Under the pieces are notes generated by a model. That model saw only the letters and a program-made list of their open reading frames with translations. It searched no databases and was not told the origin of the DNA. This document shows, piece after piece, positions 51,075-61,511 of a DNA stretch of 64,000 nt. Within the stretch, counting starts at the first letter, position 1. The number at the start of each line of letters is the position of its first letter. The stretch comes from Agromyces sp. 3263 (GTDB lineage: Bacteria; Actinomycetota; Actinomycetes; Actinomycetales; Microbacteriaceae), in the NCBI RefSeq assembly GCF_031456545.1, contig NZ_JAVDUV010000001.1:1736001-1800000 (forward strand). Reading direction: 5' to 3'. A program made the position numbers and the translations under genes.

Positions 51075-51839
51075 ATGGCCCCGCCTCGTCAAGACGGACA
51101 CGGTGAATCCTCAGGTTCGGCAGACTCCGTCCCGCAGCCGACCGATCCCGTCGCGGCGGTCGAGGCCGCGATGGGGGTGTTCCGCGGGCGCGGCCCGGGT
51201 GGGCCGTTCGGTCCGGGCCCGTTCGGCGGCGGCCCCGGCGCCGGCGGCATGGGCCCCCGGGGGTGGGGCGGTCCTCGCGGCGGGCACGGCGCACCCGACG
51301 GCGCGCACGATCACGCAGTGGCCGAACACGGCGAGCCCGCCGACCACGACGGCCCCCGCGACCACGACGACCCGTCTGACGGCGCTGGACGCCGCGGCGG
51401 CTGGGGTGGTCCGGCGGGCCCGGGCGGGCACGGCGGATGGGGCGGCCCGGGCGGTCCCGGCGGCTGGGGGGGACGGGGCGGATGGGGCGGCCCAGGTGGC
51501 CGGGGCGGTCATGCGGCGATCCGGGTGCTGATGGTGCTGGCCGATCACGGGCCGAGCTCCGTGAGCGATCTCGCCGCGGCGGTCGGCGTGGACCAGCCCC
51601 GCGCCAGCCGACTCGTGCAGGCCGCCGTCGACGCGGGCCACGTGCGACGCGAGGTGGACCCGAGCGACGCACGGCGCAGCATCCTGGTCATCACCGACGC
51701 CGGACGCACGGCGCTCTCGACCGTGCTCGATCATCGGCGCACCGCGGTCGAGCAGGCGCTCGCCGACTTCTCGCCGGCCGAGCGCGAGGAGTTCGCCCGC
51801 CTGCTCACCCGCTTCGCGGAGGCCTGGCGCCGCGGCTGA
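51075..51839 (+). CDS. MarR-type regulator with long Gly/Trp/Pro-rich N-terminal segment
   Basis: In this 254-residue protein, residues about 37-145 are low complexity: GPGG and GGWGGPGG-type repeats, with an Asp/His-rich island (DHAVAEHGEPADHDGP) in the middle. The C-terminal domain (about 147-250) is a MarR winged helix: AIRVLMVLADHGPSSVSDLA, VDQPRASRLVQAAVDAGHV, REVDPSDARRSILVITDAGR. Normally MarR proteins have no such insertion. ATG 51075 coincides with the expected transcription start from TATAAT 51062-51067, so the mRNA is leaderless. It is divergent from the Gly/His-tailed MarR gene and probably controls it and itself. Confidence 0.85.
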   Translation: MAPPRQDGHGESSGSADSVPQPTDPVAAVEAAMGVFRGRGPGGPFGPGPFGGGPGAGGMGPRGWGGPRGGHGAPDGAHDHAVAEHGEPADHDGPRDHDDPSDGAGRRGGWGGPAGPGGHGGWGGPGGPGGWGGRGGWGGPGGRGGHAAIRVLMVLADHGPSSVSDLAAAVGVDQPRASRLVQAAVDAGHVRREVDPSDARRSILVITDAGRTALSTVLDHRRTAVEQALADFSPAEREEFARLLTRFAEAWRRG

Positions 51840-51863
51840 CCCCCAGGGCCGTATCGGGGTGTC

Positions 51864-51941
51864 CGTCCGCTGCCCGCGGGAGGAGTTCCCCCGCGCGGAA
51901 CGGGCTTCATGGGTCGTCCGCTGCCCCGCGGGAGGAGTTCC
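51864..51941. repeat. Direct repeat of about 26 bp (two copies)
   Basis: 51864-51889 and 51915-51941 both read CGTCCGCTGCC, CGCGGGAGGAG and TTCC in succession, differing by one inserted C. The second copy runs into the palindromic element at 51928. Confidence 0.7.
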
Positions 51942-51999
51942 GCGCGAGCGGAGGACCGATGCGGGGAATCCGGCCCGCGCTCGTGCGAGGCTCCTCCGC
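51928..51999. repeat. Palindromic intergenic element, copy 2
   Basis: The left arm 51928-51960 and right arm 51968-51999 form an imperfect inverted repeat around GCGGGGA. Positions 51929-51954 match copy 1 (35274-35299) at 23 of 26 bases. It lies between convergent genes and could also end transcription. Confidence 0.7.
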
Positions 52000-52073
52000 C
52001 CGCGGAGGTGACGTAGCGCGCCACCGCGAAGAAGCGCCGGGCACGGCGGCGACCGCGCCGAACGCCGACGGGC

Positions 52074-53206
<1,133 letters not shown>

Positions 53207-53210
<4 letters not shown>

Positions 53211-54238
53211 GCGCGGTCCTCCTTCGCCTCGTAGACGACCGGCGTGAAGCCGATGCGGGGTCGGATGCCGCGCGTGCGCAGCGACTTCGCGTTCAGGCCG
53301 GTGGAGCGCAGGCGCGGGTTGACGAACTCGTCGATGCCGAAGTTGATGAGGGTCAGCGACATCCCGAGCAGTGCGATGCAGAGGCCGGCCGGCACGAACC
53401 ACCACCAGGCGCCGCGCTGGAGCGCGAGCTGCGACTGCGCCTGGTAGAGCACCGTGCCCCAGTTCCACTCGCCGGTGTTGCCGATGCCGATGAACGAGAG
53501 CGTGATGAGCGAGAGCACCGCGAACGCCACCGTGCCGACGAAGCCCGCCGCGATGATCGCCGTGAGGTTCGGCAGGATCTCGGCGGTGATGATGCGCCAC
53601 GTGCGCTCGCCGTTGGCGCGAGCCGCCTCGACGAAGTCGCGCCGCCGCAACGACAGCGTCTGGGCGCGCAGGACCCTGGCTCCCCACGCCCAGCCGGTGA
53701 TCGCGATCACGAGCGCGACGGTGACCCCGCCGACCGTCGGCAGCTGGCCGGCGATGAGGATGATGAGCGGCAGCTGCGGGATGACGAGGAACACGTTGGC
53801 GAGCACCGACAGGGTCTCGTCGCCGAGCCCGCCCACGTAGCCGGCAGTGACGCCGACGATCACGCCGATGGTCGTGGCGACGATGCCGGCGACGAAGCCG
53901 ACGACGATGACCCCGCGGGTGCCGACGAGGATCTGCGAGAACACGTCCTGCCCGAGGTGGGTGGTGCCGAACCAGTGCTCCCACGACGGCGGCTGCAGAA
54001 TGTCGTCGCTGCGGGCGCTCGGGTCGTAGGGCGCGATCCACGGGCCGATGATGGCGATGAGGAAGAAGAACGCGAGGATCACCATGCCGGCGATCGCCTT
54101 CGAGTTGCGCAGGAAGAGGAACTTGCGGGGTCCCCGCGACGAGCGTCGCGGCGCCGCCGAGACCACGCCCGTGGCGGGCGCCTGCGACGGGCGCGCGAGC
54201 TCTTCGCCCTCTTCGACGATGCTGGTGTCGATCGTCAT
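53207..54238 (-). CDS. Dpp/Opp-type ABC transporter permease (DppC-like)
   Basis: This 343-residue protein has an N-terminal cytoplasmic stretch, then about six hydrophobic helices. It has the DppC features IIGPWIAPYDPSARSDDILQPP, HWFGTTHLGQDVFSQIL and the EAA-like loop DFVEAARANGERTWRIITAE. It forms the channel with the DppB-like subunit encoded 1 nt upstream. The end of the gene (AKEDRA, then AAGGAGG, then the next ATG) is the same coupling junction as at the end of the other ATPase gene. Confidence 0.93.
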
Positions 54239-54239
54239 C

Positions 54240-55220
54240 TCAGCCCTCCTGTCGGGTGCGCGGGTCGAGCACCCCGTAGACGAAGTCCGCCACGATGTTC
54301 GCGAACAGCACCGCGAGCGTGATGACGAGGAAGATGCCCTGCATGAGCGGGTAGTCCTTCGCCGCGACCGCGGTGAAGAGGAAGTAGCCGATGCCCTGGT
54401 AGGAGAAGACGATCTCCATCACGAGGGTGCCGCCCACGATGAACCCGAGCGAGAGCGCGAAGCTCGACACCTGCGGCAGCACCGCGTTGCGGGCGGCGTA
54501 GCCGAACATCACGGCGCGCTCCGACAGGCCCTTGGCCTGGGCGACGGTGACGTAGTCCTCGGAGGAGACGGTCACCATCATGTTCCGCATGCCGAGGATC
54601 CACCCGGCGATCGACGAGATGACGATCGTCATCGCCGGCAGGAAGCCGTAGTAGATCACCGAGCCGATGAACTCCCACGACCAGGTCGGCACGAGCGACC
54701 GGTCGTAGCTGCCGCTCGCGGGGAACCAGCCCAGCGTCACGGAGAACAGCGAGATGGCGATGAGGGCCAGCCAGAAGTAGGGGACCGACGAGAAGAACGT
54801 GGAGATCGGCAGGAGCGAGTCCGCCCACGTGCCGCGGCGCCAGCCGATGCCGGTGCCGATGAGCGTGCCGATCGTGAAGCTGATGATCGTGGCGATGCCC
54901 ACGAGCCCGATCGTCCACGGGAGCGCCTGCTGGATGACCTCGGTGACCGGCGTCGGGAAGTAGGTGAACGAGATGCCGAGCTCGCCGTGCAGGATGAGGT
55001 TCCAGTAGTCGAGGTACTGCTGCCAGATCGACACATCCTCATCGAGGCCGAAGAGGGCGCGCAGCGCCTCGGTCGCGTCGGGCGAGATGCGGCCCTGGTT
55101 CTTCGCGATGAGCGCGCTCACCGGGTCGCCGGGCAGGAGCCTCGGGATGATGAAGTTGATCGTCACCGCGGCCCAGAACGTGATCACGTAGAACATGAAG
55201 CGGCGCAGGAAGAACCTCAT
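54240..55220 (-). CDS. Dpp/Opp-type ABC transporter permease (DppB-like)
   Basis: The 326-residue permease ([20 protein letters not shown]) has the DppB pattern [19 protein letters not shown], about six helices and the EAA-like loop [20 protein letters not shown]. It is typical of importers for peptides or oligosaccharides. ATG 55220 has AAGGAGG upstream inside the end of the ATPase gene, overlapping its stop codon by 4 bp. It pairs with the DppC-like permease directly downstream. Confidence 0.93.
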   Translation of the reverse strand: MRFFLRRFMFYVITFWAAVTINFIIPRLLPGDPVSALIAKNQGRISPDATEALRALFGLDEDVSIWQQYLDYWNLILHGELGISFTYFPTPVTEVIQQALPWTIGLVGIATIISFTIGTLIGTGIGWRRGTWADSLLPISTFFSSVPYFWLALIAISLFSVTLGWFPASGSYDRSLVPTWSWEFIGSVIYYGFLPAMTIVISSIAGWILGMRNMMVTVSSEDYVTVAQAKGLSERAVMFGYAARNAVLPQVSSFALSLGFIVGGTLVMEIVFSYQGIGYFLFTAVAAKDYPLMQGIFLVITLAVLFANIVADFVYGVLDPRTRQEG

Positions 55221-56257
55221 GCGCGGTCCTCCTTCGCGAGCGCCTCGACGACGGATCCGACGCGGGGGCGATCGGGTCGATCGGAATAGCCCCAGCACGC
55301 GGCCTCGCGGCCCTCGCCGACGGCCATCAGCGGCGGCACCTCGGTGCGGCACAGGTCGGTGGCGAACGGGCAGCGCGGGTTGAAGCGGCATCCGCTCGGG
55401 GGATTCACGAGGCTCGGGGCCTCACCGCGCGCGCCGCGGGCGCGCGCCTCGAGGTCGTCGGGATCGGGCGCCGAGCGCACGAGCAGCTGGGTGTACGGAT
55501 GCTTCGGGTCCTGCGTCACGGACTCGGAGTCGCCGCTCTCGACGATGCGCCCGGCGTACATGACCATCGTGCGATCGGCGAAGTAGCGCGCCGACGCGAT
55601 GTCGTGGGTGATGTACAGGATCGCGAGGTGCAGGCGGTCGCGCAGGTCCTGCAGCAGGTTCAGGATGCCGAGGCGGATCGACACGTCGAGCATCGAGATC
55701 GGCTCGTCGGCGAGCAGCACCTCGGGGTCGGCCGCGAGCGCTCTGGCTATGGCGACGCGCTGGCGCTGACCGCCGGAGAGCTCGTGGGGGAACTTGTCGA
55801 TGTAGCGCTCCGAGGGCGTGAGCTGCACCCGGTCGAGGAGCTCCTCGAGGGCGTCCTCGAGGGCGGCGCCGCGCAGTCGGCCACGGTGGATCCGGATGCT
55901 TCGCGTGAGCGTGTAGCGCACGGTGTGCACGGGGTTCAGCGACCCGAACGGGTCCTGGAAGATCATCTGCACGCGACCGACGTAGGCGCGGAACGCCGGG
56001 CGGCGGCGGGCCGTGGCATCCGCGCCGTGGAGCAGGATGCGACCGCCCGTGGTGGGCATGAGCTGCGCGAGCAGCCGGGCGATGGTCGACTTGCCCGAGC
56101 CCGACTCGCCGACGAGGGCGAGCACGCGGCCGCGGTGCAGCTCGAGGTTCACGTCGTCGACGGCGTGCACCACGCCGCCGCGCCGCCCCGACCCGCGGAG
56201 CTTGAAGTGCTTCTGCAGGTCGACGGCCTGCAGCACGGGGGGCTCGGGTTGCGTCAT
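55217..56257 (-). CDS. Dpp/Opp-type ABC transporter ATP-binding protein (second ATPase)
   Basis: The 346-residue ATPase has Walker [26 protein letters not shown], signature LSGGQRQR, Walker [13 protein letters not shown] and the C-terminal cysteine motif [16 protein letters not shown] of the OppF/DppF group. It is first after the substrate-binding protein gene, from which the hairpin at 56280-56322 separates it. ATG 56257 is used because similarity begins at once. It is coupled to the DppB-like permease by a 4-bp overlap. Confidence 0.93.
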   Translation of the reverse strand: MTQPEPPVLQAVDLQKHFKLRGSGRRGGVVHAVDDVNLELHRGRVLALVGESGSGKSTIARLLAQLMPTTGGRILLHGADATARRRPAFRAYVGRVQMIFQDPFGSLNPVHTVRYTLTRSIRIHRGRLRGAALEDALEELLDRVQLTPSERYIDKFPHELSGGQRQRVAIARALAADPEVLLADEPISMLDVSIRLGILNLLQDLRDRLHLAILYITHDIASARYFADRTMVMYAGRIVESGDSESVTQDPKHPYTQLLVRSAPDPDDLEARARGARGEAPSLVNPPSGCRFNPRCPFATDLCRTEVPPLMAVGEGREAACWGYSDRPDRPRVGSVVEALAKEDRA

Positions 56258-56279
56258 GGTCACATCCTCGTGAGTGGGG

Positions 56280-56322
56280 GAGCCGGTGCGGTGCGACGCG
56301 AAGGCCTGCACCGCACCGGCTC
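56280..56322 (-). terminator. Hairpin between the SBP and ATPase genes (attenuator)
   Basis: A perfect 15-bp stem (56280-56294 with 56308-56322) starts 8 nt after the binding-protein stop codon. Such hairpins often lower expression of the transporter genes relative to the binding protein. Confidence 0.75.
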
Positions 56323-56330
56323 GGAGCGTA

Positions 56331-57989
56331 CTACTCGGTCGGCTTCAGCTTCGACAGGATGAGCGCCGCCTGCGGACCCGTCGGCTGCGGGTTCACGTAG
56401 GGGTCCTCGCTCGTCGGGAAGCCCGTGTAGTTCACCGTGGAGTACTGCGCCACGGCCGGACGCGACCAGATGATGATGCCGGGCACGTCCTCGACGAATC
56501 GCTGCTCGATGACGTCGAGGGCCGCCTGGCGGTCCTCATCGCTCGTTGCCGACTTGTAGGTCGCGAGCGCCTGGGTGACCTCGTCGTTCTGGTAGCGGCC
56601 GAAGTTCCAGTTGGCCGTCTCGCCGAGCGGCACGTAGGAGGCGCCGTCCATGATGTTCGAGTACATGTTCCACGGGGTGGTGCCGCCATCGGTCCAGTGC
56701 AGCGACGCCTGGAAGTTGCCGAACGGGATGGTGTCGTTGAACCACGTGTCCTGCACGATCGGCTCGACGGTGGCCTCGGCGCCGATCGACTCCGCACCCT
56801 CGGCGATGATGCCGAGCGCGTCGAGGTAGTCGGTCCAGCCGCTCGGGTTCGTGAGCGTGAAGGTCACGGGCTCGCCGTCGGGGTCGATGAGCTTCTCGCC
56901 CTCGTAGGTGTAGCCGGCATCCGTCAGCACCTTCTTCGCGCCGTCGACGTCGACCGAGAGCTCCTGGCCCTGGTACTCGTCGGAGATGAACGCGTCGCCC
57001 GAGGGCTGCGGCAGTCCGGTCACGCTCGTGATCTCGGGCCACACGCCGTACCCGGCGGTCTCGGAGATGTCACCGCGGTCGACGACCATGTTCAGTGCCT
57101 GCCGGAAGGCCACGTTGTTGAACGGCTTCGTCTCGTTGTTGAGGTAGAGCACGTCGACGCCGAAGCCGCCGCCCGCGACCTGCGCGTAGTGGTCGGGGTT
57201 CTTGGCGATGAACGTGGACTCGTAGTCGGGGATGAACGTCCACCCCCACTGCGCGTCACCGGTCGTGAGGGCCGTGGTGAGCCCGGCGTTGTCGTTGAAC
57301 GCGTCGTAGCGCAGCTGCCCCACCGTGGGCTTGCCGCCCCAGTAGGCCTCGTTCGGCACGAGCGTCACGGCCTGCGGGGTGAACGTCTTGAGCGTGTACG
57401 GACCGGTGCCGATCATCTCGTCGTCGGTCCAGTTCACGGCGTCCTGGTCGGCCCAGAGGTGCTCGGGCACGATGAGGAGCTTGTAGAGCTTCGCCCGGTT
57501 GACGAACTGGCCGGTCGTGAAGTCGACGGTGACCTGGTTGCCGTCGACGCTGATGTCGCCGTACTGGTCGGGGAAGTCGATGTTCAGCTCGGGGTTGTCC
57601 TTGCGGAGCTGGATCGAGAAGGCGATGTCCTCGGCGGTGAAGTCCTCGCCGTCCGACCACTTCACGCCGTCGCGAGCGGTGATGACCGCCTGGGTCGAGT
57701 CGTCGTTCCACTCCACCGACTCGGCGAGCCACGGGATGGGGTCCTGCGTCGGGTCGATGTCGTTGACCTGCATGAGCGACTCGTAGACGACGTACGCGTA
57801 GCCGAGCGACAGCGACGCGGAGCCCGTGGCGAGCGGGTTGTGGTTGGGCTGCTGCGGGCCGTTCGGCATGCCGACGGTGAGCACCTTGCCACTGGTGTCA
57901 CCGTCCCCGCCGCTGCCTGCGCTGCACCCGGTGAAAGCCAAGCCGGCGGCGACCAGTAGGGCGCCTGTGGCGAGGATGCTCTTTCGCAT
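56331..57989 (-). CDS. ABC transporter family-5 substrate-binding lipoprotein
   Basis: The 552-residue protein has a short signal peptide with lipobox FTGC (about residues 19-22), a Gly/Ser linker and the extended SBP_bac_5 fold: [60 protein letters not shown] and [14 protein letters not shown]. Family 5 proteins bind peptides or, in several actinobacteria, cello-oligosaccharides. ATG 57989 is chosen because AAGGAGG then has 7-nt spacing; ATG 57995 would be too close. The gene lies 52 nt behind a GH3 beta-glucosidase, so a beta-glucoside or oligosaccharide ligand is likely. Confidence 0.92.
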   Translation of the reverse strand: MRKSILATGALLVAAGLAFTGCSAGSGGDGDTSGKVLTVGMPNGPQQPNHNPLATGSASLSLGYAYVVYESLMQVNDIDPTQDPIPWLAESVEWNDDSTQAVITARDGVKWSDGEDFTAEDIAFSIQLRKDNPELNIDFPDQYGDISVDGNQVTVDFTTGQFVNRAKLYKLLIVPEHLWADQDAVNWTDDEMIGTGPYTLKTFTPQAVTLVPNEAYWGGKPTVGQLRYDAFNDNAGLTTALTTGDAQWGWTFIPDYESTFIAKNPDHYAQVAGGGFGVDVLYLNNETKPFNNVAFRQALNMVVDRGDISETAGYGVWPEITSVTGLPQPSGDAFISDEYQGQELSVDVDGAKKVLTDAGYTYEGEKLIDPDGEPVTFTLTNPSGWTDYLDALGIIAEGAESIGAEATVEPIVQDTWFNDTIPFGNFQASLHWTDGGTTPWNMYSNIMDGASYVPLGETANWNFGRYQNDEVTQALATYKSATSDEDRQAALDVIEQRFVEDVPGIIIWSRPAVAQYSTVNYTGFPTSEDPYVNPQPTGPQAALILSKLKPTE

Positions 57990-58041
57990 TTCCATGCCTC
58001 CTTGCATTTCGTGTGTGGGTTGGTGCGTGGTTCTGTGGTGC

Positions 58042-60639
58042 TCAGCCCGAGATCGTGTGCGTGGTCTCGAGGCGGAGGTCTCGTGAGCTGCGCCCGGCGC
58101 GCAGGCGGTAGGCGCCGACGGGCAGGGTCCAGCCGGCGGCATCCGTCGACCAGGTCTCGAACGACCGGCGTGCGAGGGGGATGTCGACGGTGGCGGTGTC
58201 GCCCGCGGCAACCTCGACGACCGCGAAGCCGGCGAGCCAGCGCACGGGGCGTGACTCGTCGCCGTCGGCCGAGAGGTAGAGCTGCACGACCTCGCGGCCG
58301 TCTCGGGCGGCGACGTTCGCGATGGTCACGCGGGCGATCGCGAGGTGGTCGGCGCTGCCGTCTCCGCCGGTTCCGGATGCCGCGTCGACGAGCTCGAGCG
58401 AGCGGTACTCCCACTCGGCGTACCCGAGTCCGTAGCCGAACTCGCGGGCGGGCGTCCGGCCGAGGCGGTCCCAGCCGCGGTGGCCGACGTCGACCCCTTC
58501 GGCGTAGTCGATGAACCCGTCGACCGGGATGCCGTTCGGCACCGGCACGTCCGCCTCGTCGGCGGGGAGCGTCCACGGCAGTCGCCCGCTCGGCTCGGTG
58601 GCGCCGCTCAGCACGGCCGCGAGCGACCGGCCGGCCTCCTGGCCGGGCAGCCACCACCAGAGCACCGCGGCGACCTCGTCGAGCCACGGCAGCAGCACGG
58701 GCGCGCCGGCGTTCACGACCACGACGGTGCGGGGGTTGGCGGCGACCACGCGGCGCACGAGCTCGTTCTGCCGGGCGGGCAGCGCGAGGTTCGGGCGATC
58801 CCAGCCCTCTGACTCGGTCTCGGGGTTCGTGCCCACGACGACGACGGCGAGGTCGGATGCCGCGGCCGCCGCCACGGCCTGGTCGAGCTCCTCGTCCACC
58901 GTCTGTCCGGGGGCGCGGTAGCGGAAGTGCAGGCGTACGAACCGCCCGTAGGACTCGCCGTCGATGACCTGCAGCTCGGCCTCGATGCGCACGGTGCGCG
59001 GGGCGTCGGTCTCGATCACCGTCTCGACGGCCGGCGGGTTCGCGTAGCTCGAGTTCAGCACGACCTCGACGCCGACGTGCGTGTCGGACGCGGCCCGGTG
59101 CACGCCGTCGACCTCGATGAGGTGCGCGCCGACCGGCGCGAGCTCGATGACGTGGCGTCCGGCGCGGTCGAGCATGACGTCGGTGATGAGGCGCACGGAT
59201 GCCACGGCGTCGTCGTCGATCGGGAACCAGAGGCTCGCGGCATCCGGAACCTGCTGGGAACCGATGACCGCGCCGTCGGCGTCGAGGTGCTCGATGCGGA
59301 CGCCGCGGCCGCCGTCGGGCGTGGTCAGCAGCTCCGCGGGCGTGAGGGGTGCGCCCATCGTGGTGGCGCCGCCGCGGTGCAGCTCGACCTTCGCGGCGGG
59401 GAACGCGGCGCGAAGGGCGTCGAGCGGGTCGCTCACGTGCGGGGCGGTGACGAAGGCGCTGCCGCCGCCCTGCGTGAAGGGCGTGATGGCGTTGTGGCCG
59501 ATGAGCGCGATGCGCGCGGGGCCGTCGGGACCGGGCGAGACCGGCAGCAGGCCGCCCTCGTTGCGGAGCACGACGGTCGAGCGCGCGGCCGCCTCGGTGA
59601 GGAACGCGGTCACCTCGTCGCCGCCCGGATCGCCGGTGGCGCCGGTGGCGTCGAACGGGAGCGTCTCGCCGGCGAGCCCGCTGAGGGCGCCGACGCGCTC
59701 GGCGAGGCGCACGATGCGGGCGACCTTGTCGTCGATCGCCGACTCGGGGACGCGTCCGTCGCGGACGGCCGCGAGGAGGCCGTCGGCCCACGGTCCGCCG
59801 GGTCCCGGCATCACGAGATCGAGGCCGCCGAGGGCCGGCTCGACGGTGGTCTTCGTGGCGAGCCAGTCGCTCACCACGACGCCGTCGAAGCCCCATTCCT
59901 GCTTCAGGATGCCGTTCAGCAGGGGCCCGTGCGCCGTGGAGGTCTGGCCGACCCCGTCGAGGACGAGGCCGTTGTACGCGGCCATCACCGTCCACACGCC
60001 CGCCTCGACGACCGCCTCGAACGGTGCCAGGTACGCCTCGCGCAGGGTGCGCTCGTCGATGCGGCTGAGGTACTCGGTGCGGTCGGTCTCGGTCTCGTTG
60101 CCGACGAAGTGCTTGACGCACGCCGCGATGCCCTGCGCCTGGATGGCGTCGACGAACGCGACCGCGAGGCGCGCGGTGAGGAACGGGTCCTCGGCGAGGC
60201 ATTCGAAGTGGCGCCCGCCGACGGGGCTGCGCTGCAGGTTCACGACGGGGGCGAGCACGACGTCGACGGCCTTGCGCCGGGCCTCGGCGGCCATCAGCGT
60301 GCCGAGGCGGGCCTGCAGGTCGACGTCCCAGGTCGCGGCGGTGGCCGACGGGGCGGGCAGCTGCGCCGACGGCAGGCCGTCTTCGCCGGTGCCGCGCACG
60401 CCGATGGGGCCGTCGGAGACGGTCATCGTGCGGAGCCCGATCTCGGGGATCGCCCGGAGGGTCCACGTGGCGGCGCCGGTGAGGAGCGCGACCTTCTCGT
60501 CGAGGGGGAGCGTGGCGGCGACGGCGATGGCGTCGAGAGCCGGGGAGTCGGCGATCGTCTCGGTGCCGGCGGTGGACTCGTCGGAGTCGAGGGACTCGTT
60601 GGAGTCGAGGGCGCCGGCGGCGGTCGTCGTTGAGCTCAC
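58042..60639 (-). CDS. Glycoside hydrolase family 3 beta-glucosidase
   Basis: The 865-residue GH3 enzyme has an N-terminal TIM-barrel with LAPVVNLQRSPVGGRHFECLAEDP, KHFVGNETETDR and the nucleophile Asp258 in GVVVSDW. The alpha/beta sandwich domain is interrupted by a PA14-like insert (about 440-560), and a C-terminal fibronectin III-like domain follows from about 780. There is no signal peptide, so it acts in the cytoplasm on imported glucosides. GTG 60639 has GGAG upstream. It is the first gene before the binding protein and ABC genes, and is divergent from a TetR gene with a palindrome between them. Confidence 0.93.
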   Translation of the reverse strand: MSSTTTAAGALDSNESLDSDESTAGTETIADSPALDAIAVAATLPLDEKVALLTGAATWTLRAIPEIGLRTMTVSDGPIGVRGTGEDGLPSAQLPAPSATAATWDVDLQARLGTLMAAEARRKAVDVVLAPVVNLQRSPVGGRHFECLAEDPFLTARLAVAFVDAIQAQGIAACVKHFVGNETETDRTEYLSRIDERTLREAYLAPFEAVVEAGVWTVMAAYNGLVLDGVGQTSTAHGPLLNGILKQEWGFDGVVVSDWLATKTTVEPALGGLDLVMPGPGGPWADGLLAAVRDGRVPESAIDDKVARIVRLAERVGALSGLAGETLPFDATGATGDPGGDEVTAFLTEAAARSTVVLRNEGGLLPVSPGPDGPARIALIGHNAITPFTQGGGSAFVTAPHVSDPLDALRAAFPAAKVELHRGGATTMGAPLTPAELLTTPDGGRGVRIEHLDADGAVIGSQQVPDAASLWFPIDDDAVASVRLITDVMLDRAGRHVIELAPVGAHLIEVDGVHRAASDTHVGVEVVLNSSYANPPAVETVIETDAPRTVRIEAELQVIDGESYGRFVRLHFRYRAPGQTVDEELDQAVAAAAASDLAVVVVGTNPETESEGWDRPNLALPARQNELVRRVVAANPRTVVVVNAGAPVLLPWLDEVAAVLWWWLPGQEAGRSLAAVLSGATEPSGRLPWTLPADEADVPVPNGIPVDGFIDYAEGVDVGHRGWDRLGRTPAREFGYGLGYAEWEYRSLELVDAASGTGGDGSADHLAIARVTIANVAARDGREVVQLYLSADGDESRPVRWLAGFAVVEVAAGDTATVDIPLARRSFETWSTDAAGWTLPVGAYRLRAGRSSRDLRLETTHTISG

Positions 60640-60691
60640 GCCTATACTCCATTCACGTCTCGTCGTTGAGTGACGAGGGACATGCTGGCAC

Positions 60692-60713
60692 ACTTACTGA
60701 CTTGTAAGTAAGT
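60692..60713. promoter_or_regulatory. Palindromic operator between GH3 and tetR genes
   Basis: ACTTACT-N8-AGTAAGT (60692-60713) with an inner ACTT-GT-AAGT. This AT-rich island in very GC-rich DNA is the probable binding site of the divergent TetR protein. Confidence 0.7.
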
Positions 60714-60857
60714 TTGAGAACGTCACAGTTCGGTAACGTCGCGAGCGGGCCCGTATCCGGCCCGCGCCGTGAGTGCTGCACTCGACTCGCGGGCTCGCCG
60801 AGGCATCCGGCAGCGTTGCGGATGCCGCGACGACGAGCCGCACAGGAAGGAACCACC

Positions 60858-61499
60858 GTGGTGGACACAGCCCGAGACGACCCGCGCGGCAGGCCCGCTG
60901 CCGAGCGCGTGCAGCGGCCGCAGGCCCGCACGACCGAGCGTCGCGAGGCCGTGCTCAAGGCCGCCATGAACGTGTTCGGCGCCCGCGGCTACAACAAGGG
61001 CGCCCTCGTCGAGGTGGCCGAGCAGGCCGGCATGACCCACGCGGGTGTGCTCCACCACTTCGGCAGCAAGGAGGGCCTGCTCGTCGCGATGCTGAAGTAC
61101 CGCGACGGCGAGGAGGTCGCCGGCGTGCCTGCCCGAGCGCAGACCGAGGGCCCCGCGTTCCTGCAGCACCTCGTCGACACCGTCGAGGAGAACACGCATC
61201 GCCGCGGCGTCGTGCAGGCGTACTCCGTGCTGTCGGGCGAGTCGGTCACCGACGGGCACCCGGCCCACGACTACTTCCAGGAGCGGTTCCACATCCTGCG
61301 CGCGAAGATCGCCGGCGTGCTCGGGGAGGTGTCGGGCAACACCGACGAGCAGGAGCTCAGCGACGCGGCATCCGCGCTCATCGCCATGATGGACGGCCTG
61401 CAGGTGCAGTGGCTCCTCGAGCCCGACGCGATCGACATGCCGCGCATCCTGAGCCGCACGATGGACGAGCTCGTCGACCGGCTGCGGACCACGGCGTAG
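60858..61499 (+). CDS. TetR family transcriptional regulator
   Basis: The 213-residue protein has a TetR DNA-binding domain (about residues 22-70: RREAVLKAAMNVFGARGYNK, VEVAEQAGMTHAGVLHHFGSKEG) and a helical effector domain. GTG 60858 follows AAGGAA at 7 nt; GTG 60861 is equally possible. It probably represses the divergent GH3/binding-protein/ABC operon through the palindrome at 60692-60713, with a sugar-type inducer. The M20 peptidase gene follows 12 nt downstream, so the two may be cotranscribed. Confidence 0.9.
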   Translation: MVDTARDDPRGRPAAERVQRPQARTTERREAVLKAAMNVFGARGYNKGALVEVAEQAGMTHAGVLHHFGSKEGLLVAMLKYRDGEEVAGVPARAQTEGPAFLQHLVDTVEENTHRRGVVQAYSVLSGESVTDGHPAHDYFQERFHILRAKIAGVLGEVSGNTDEQELSDAASALIAMMDGLQVQWLLEPDAIDMPRILSRTMDELVDRLRTTA

Positions 61500-61511
61500 G
61501 CCGTCCACTCC

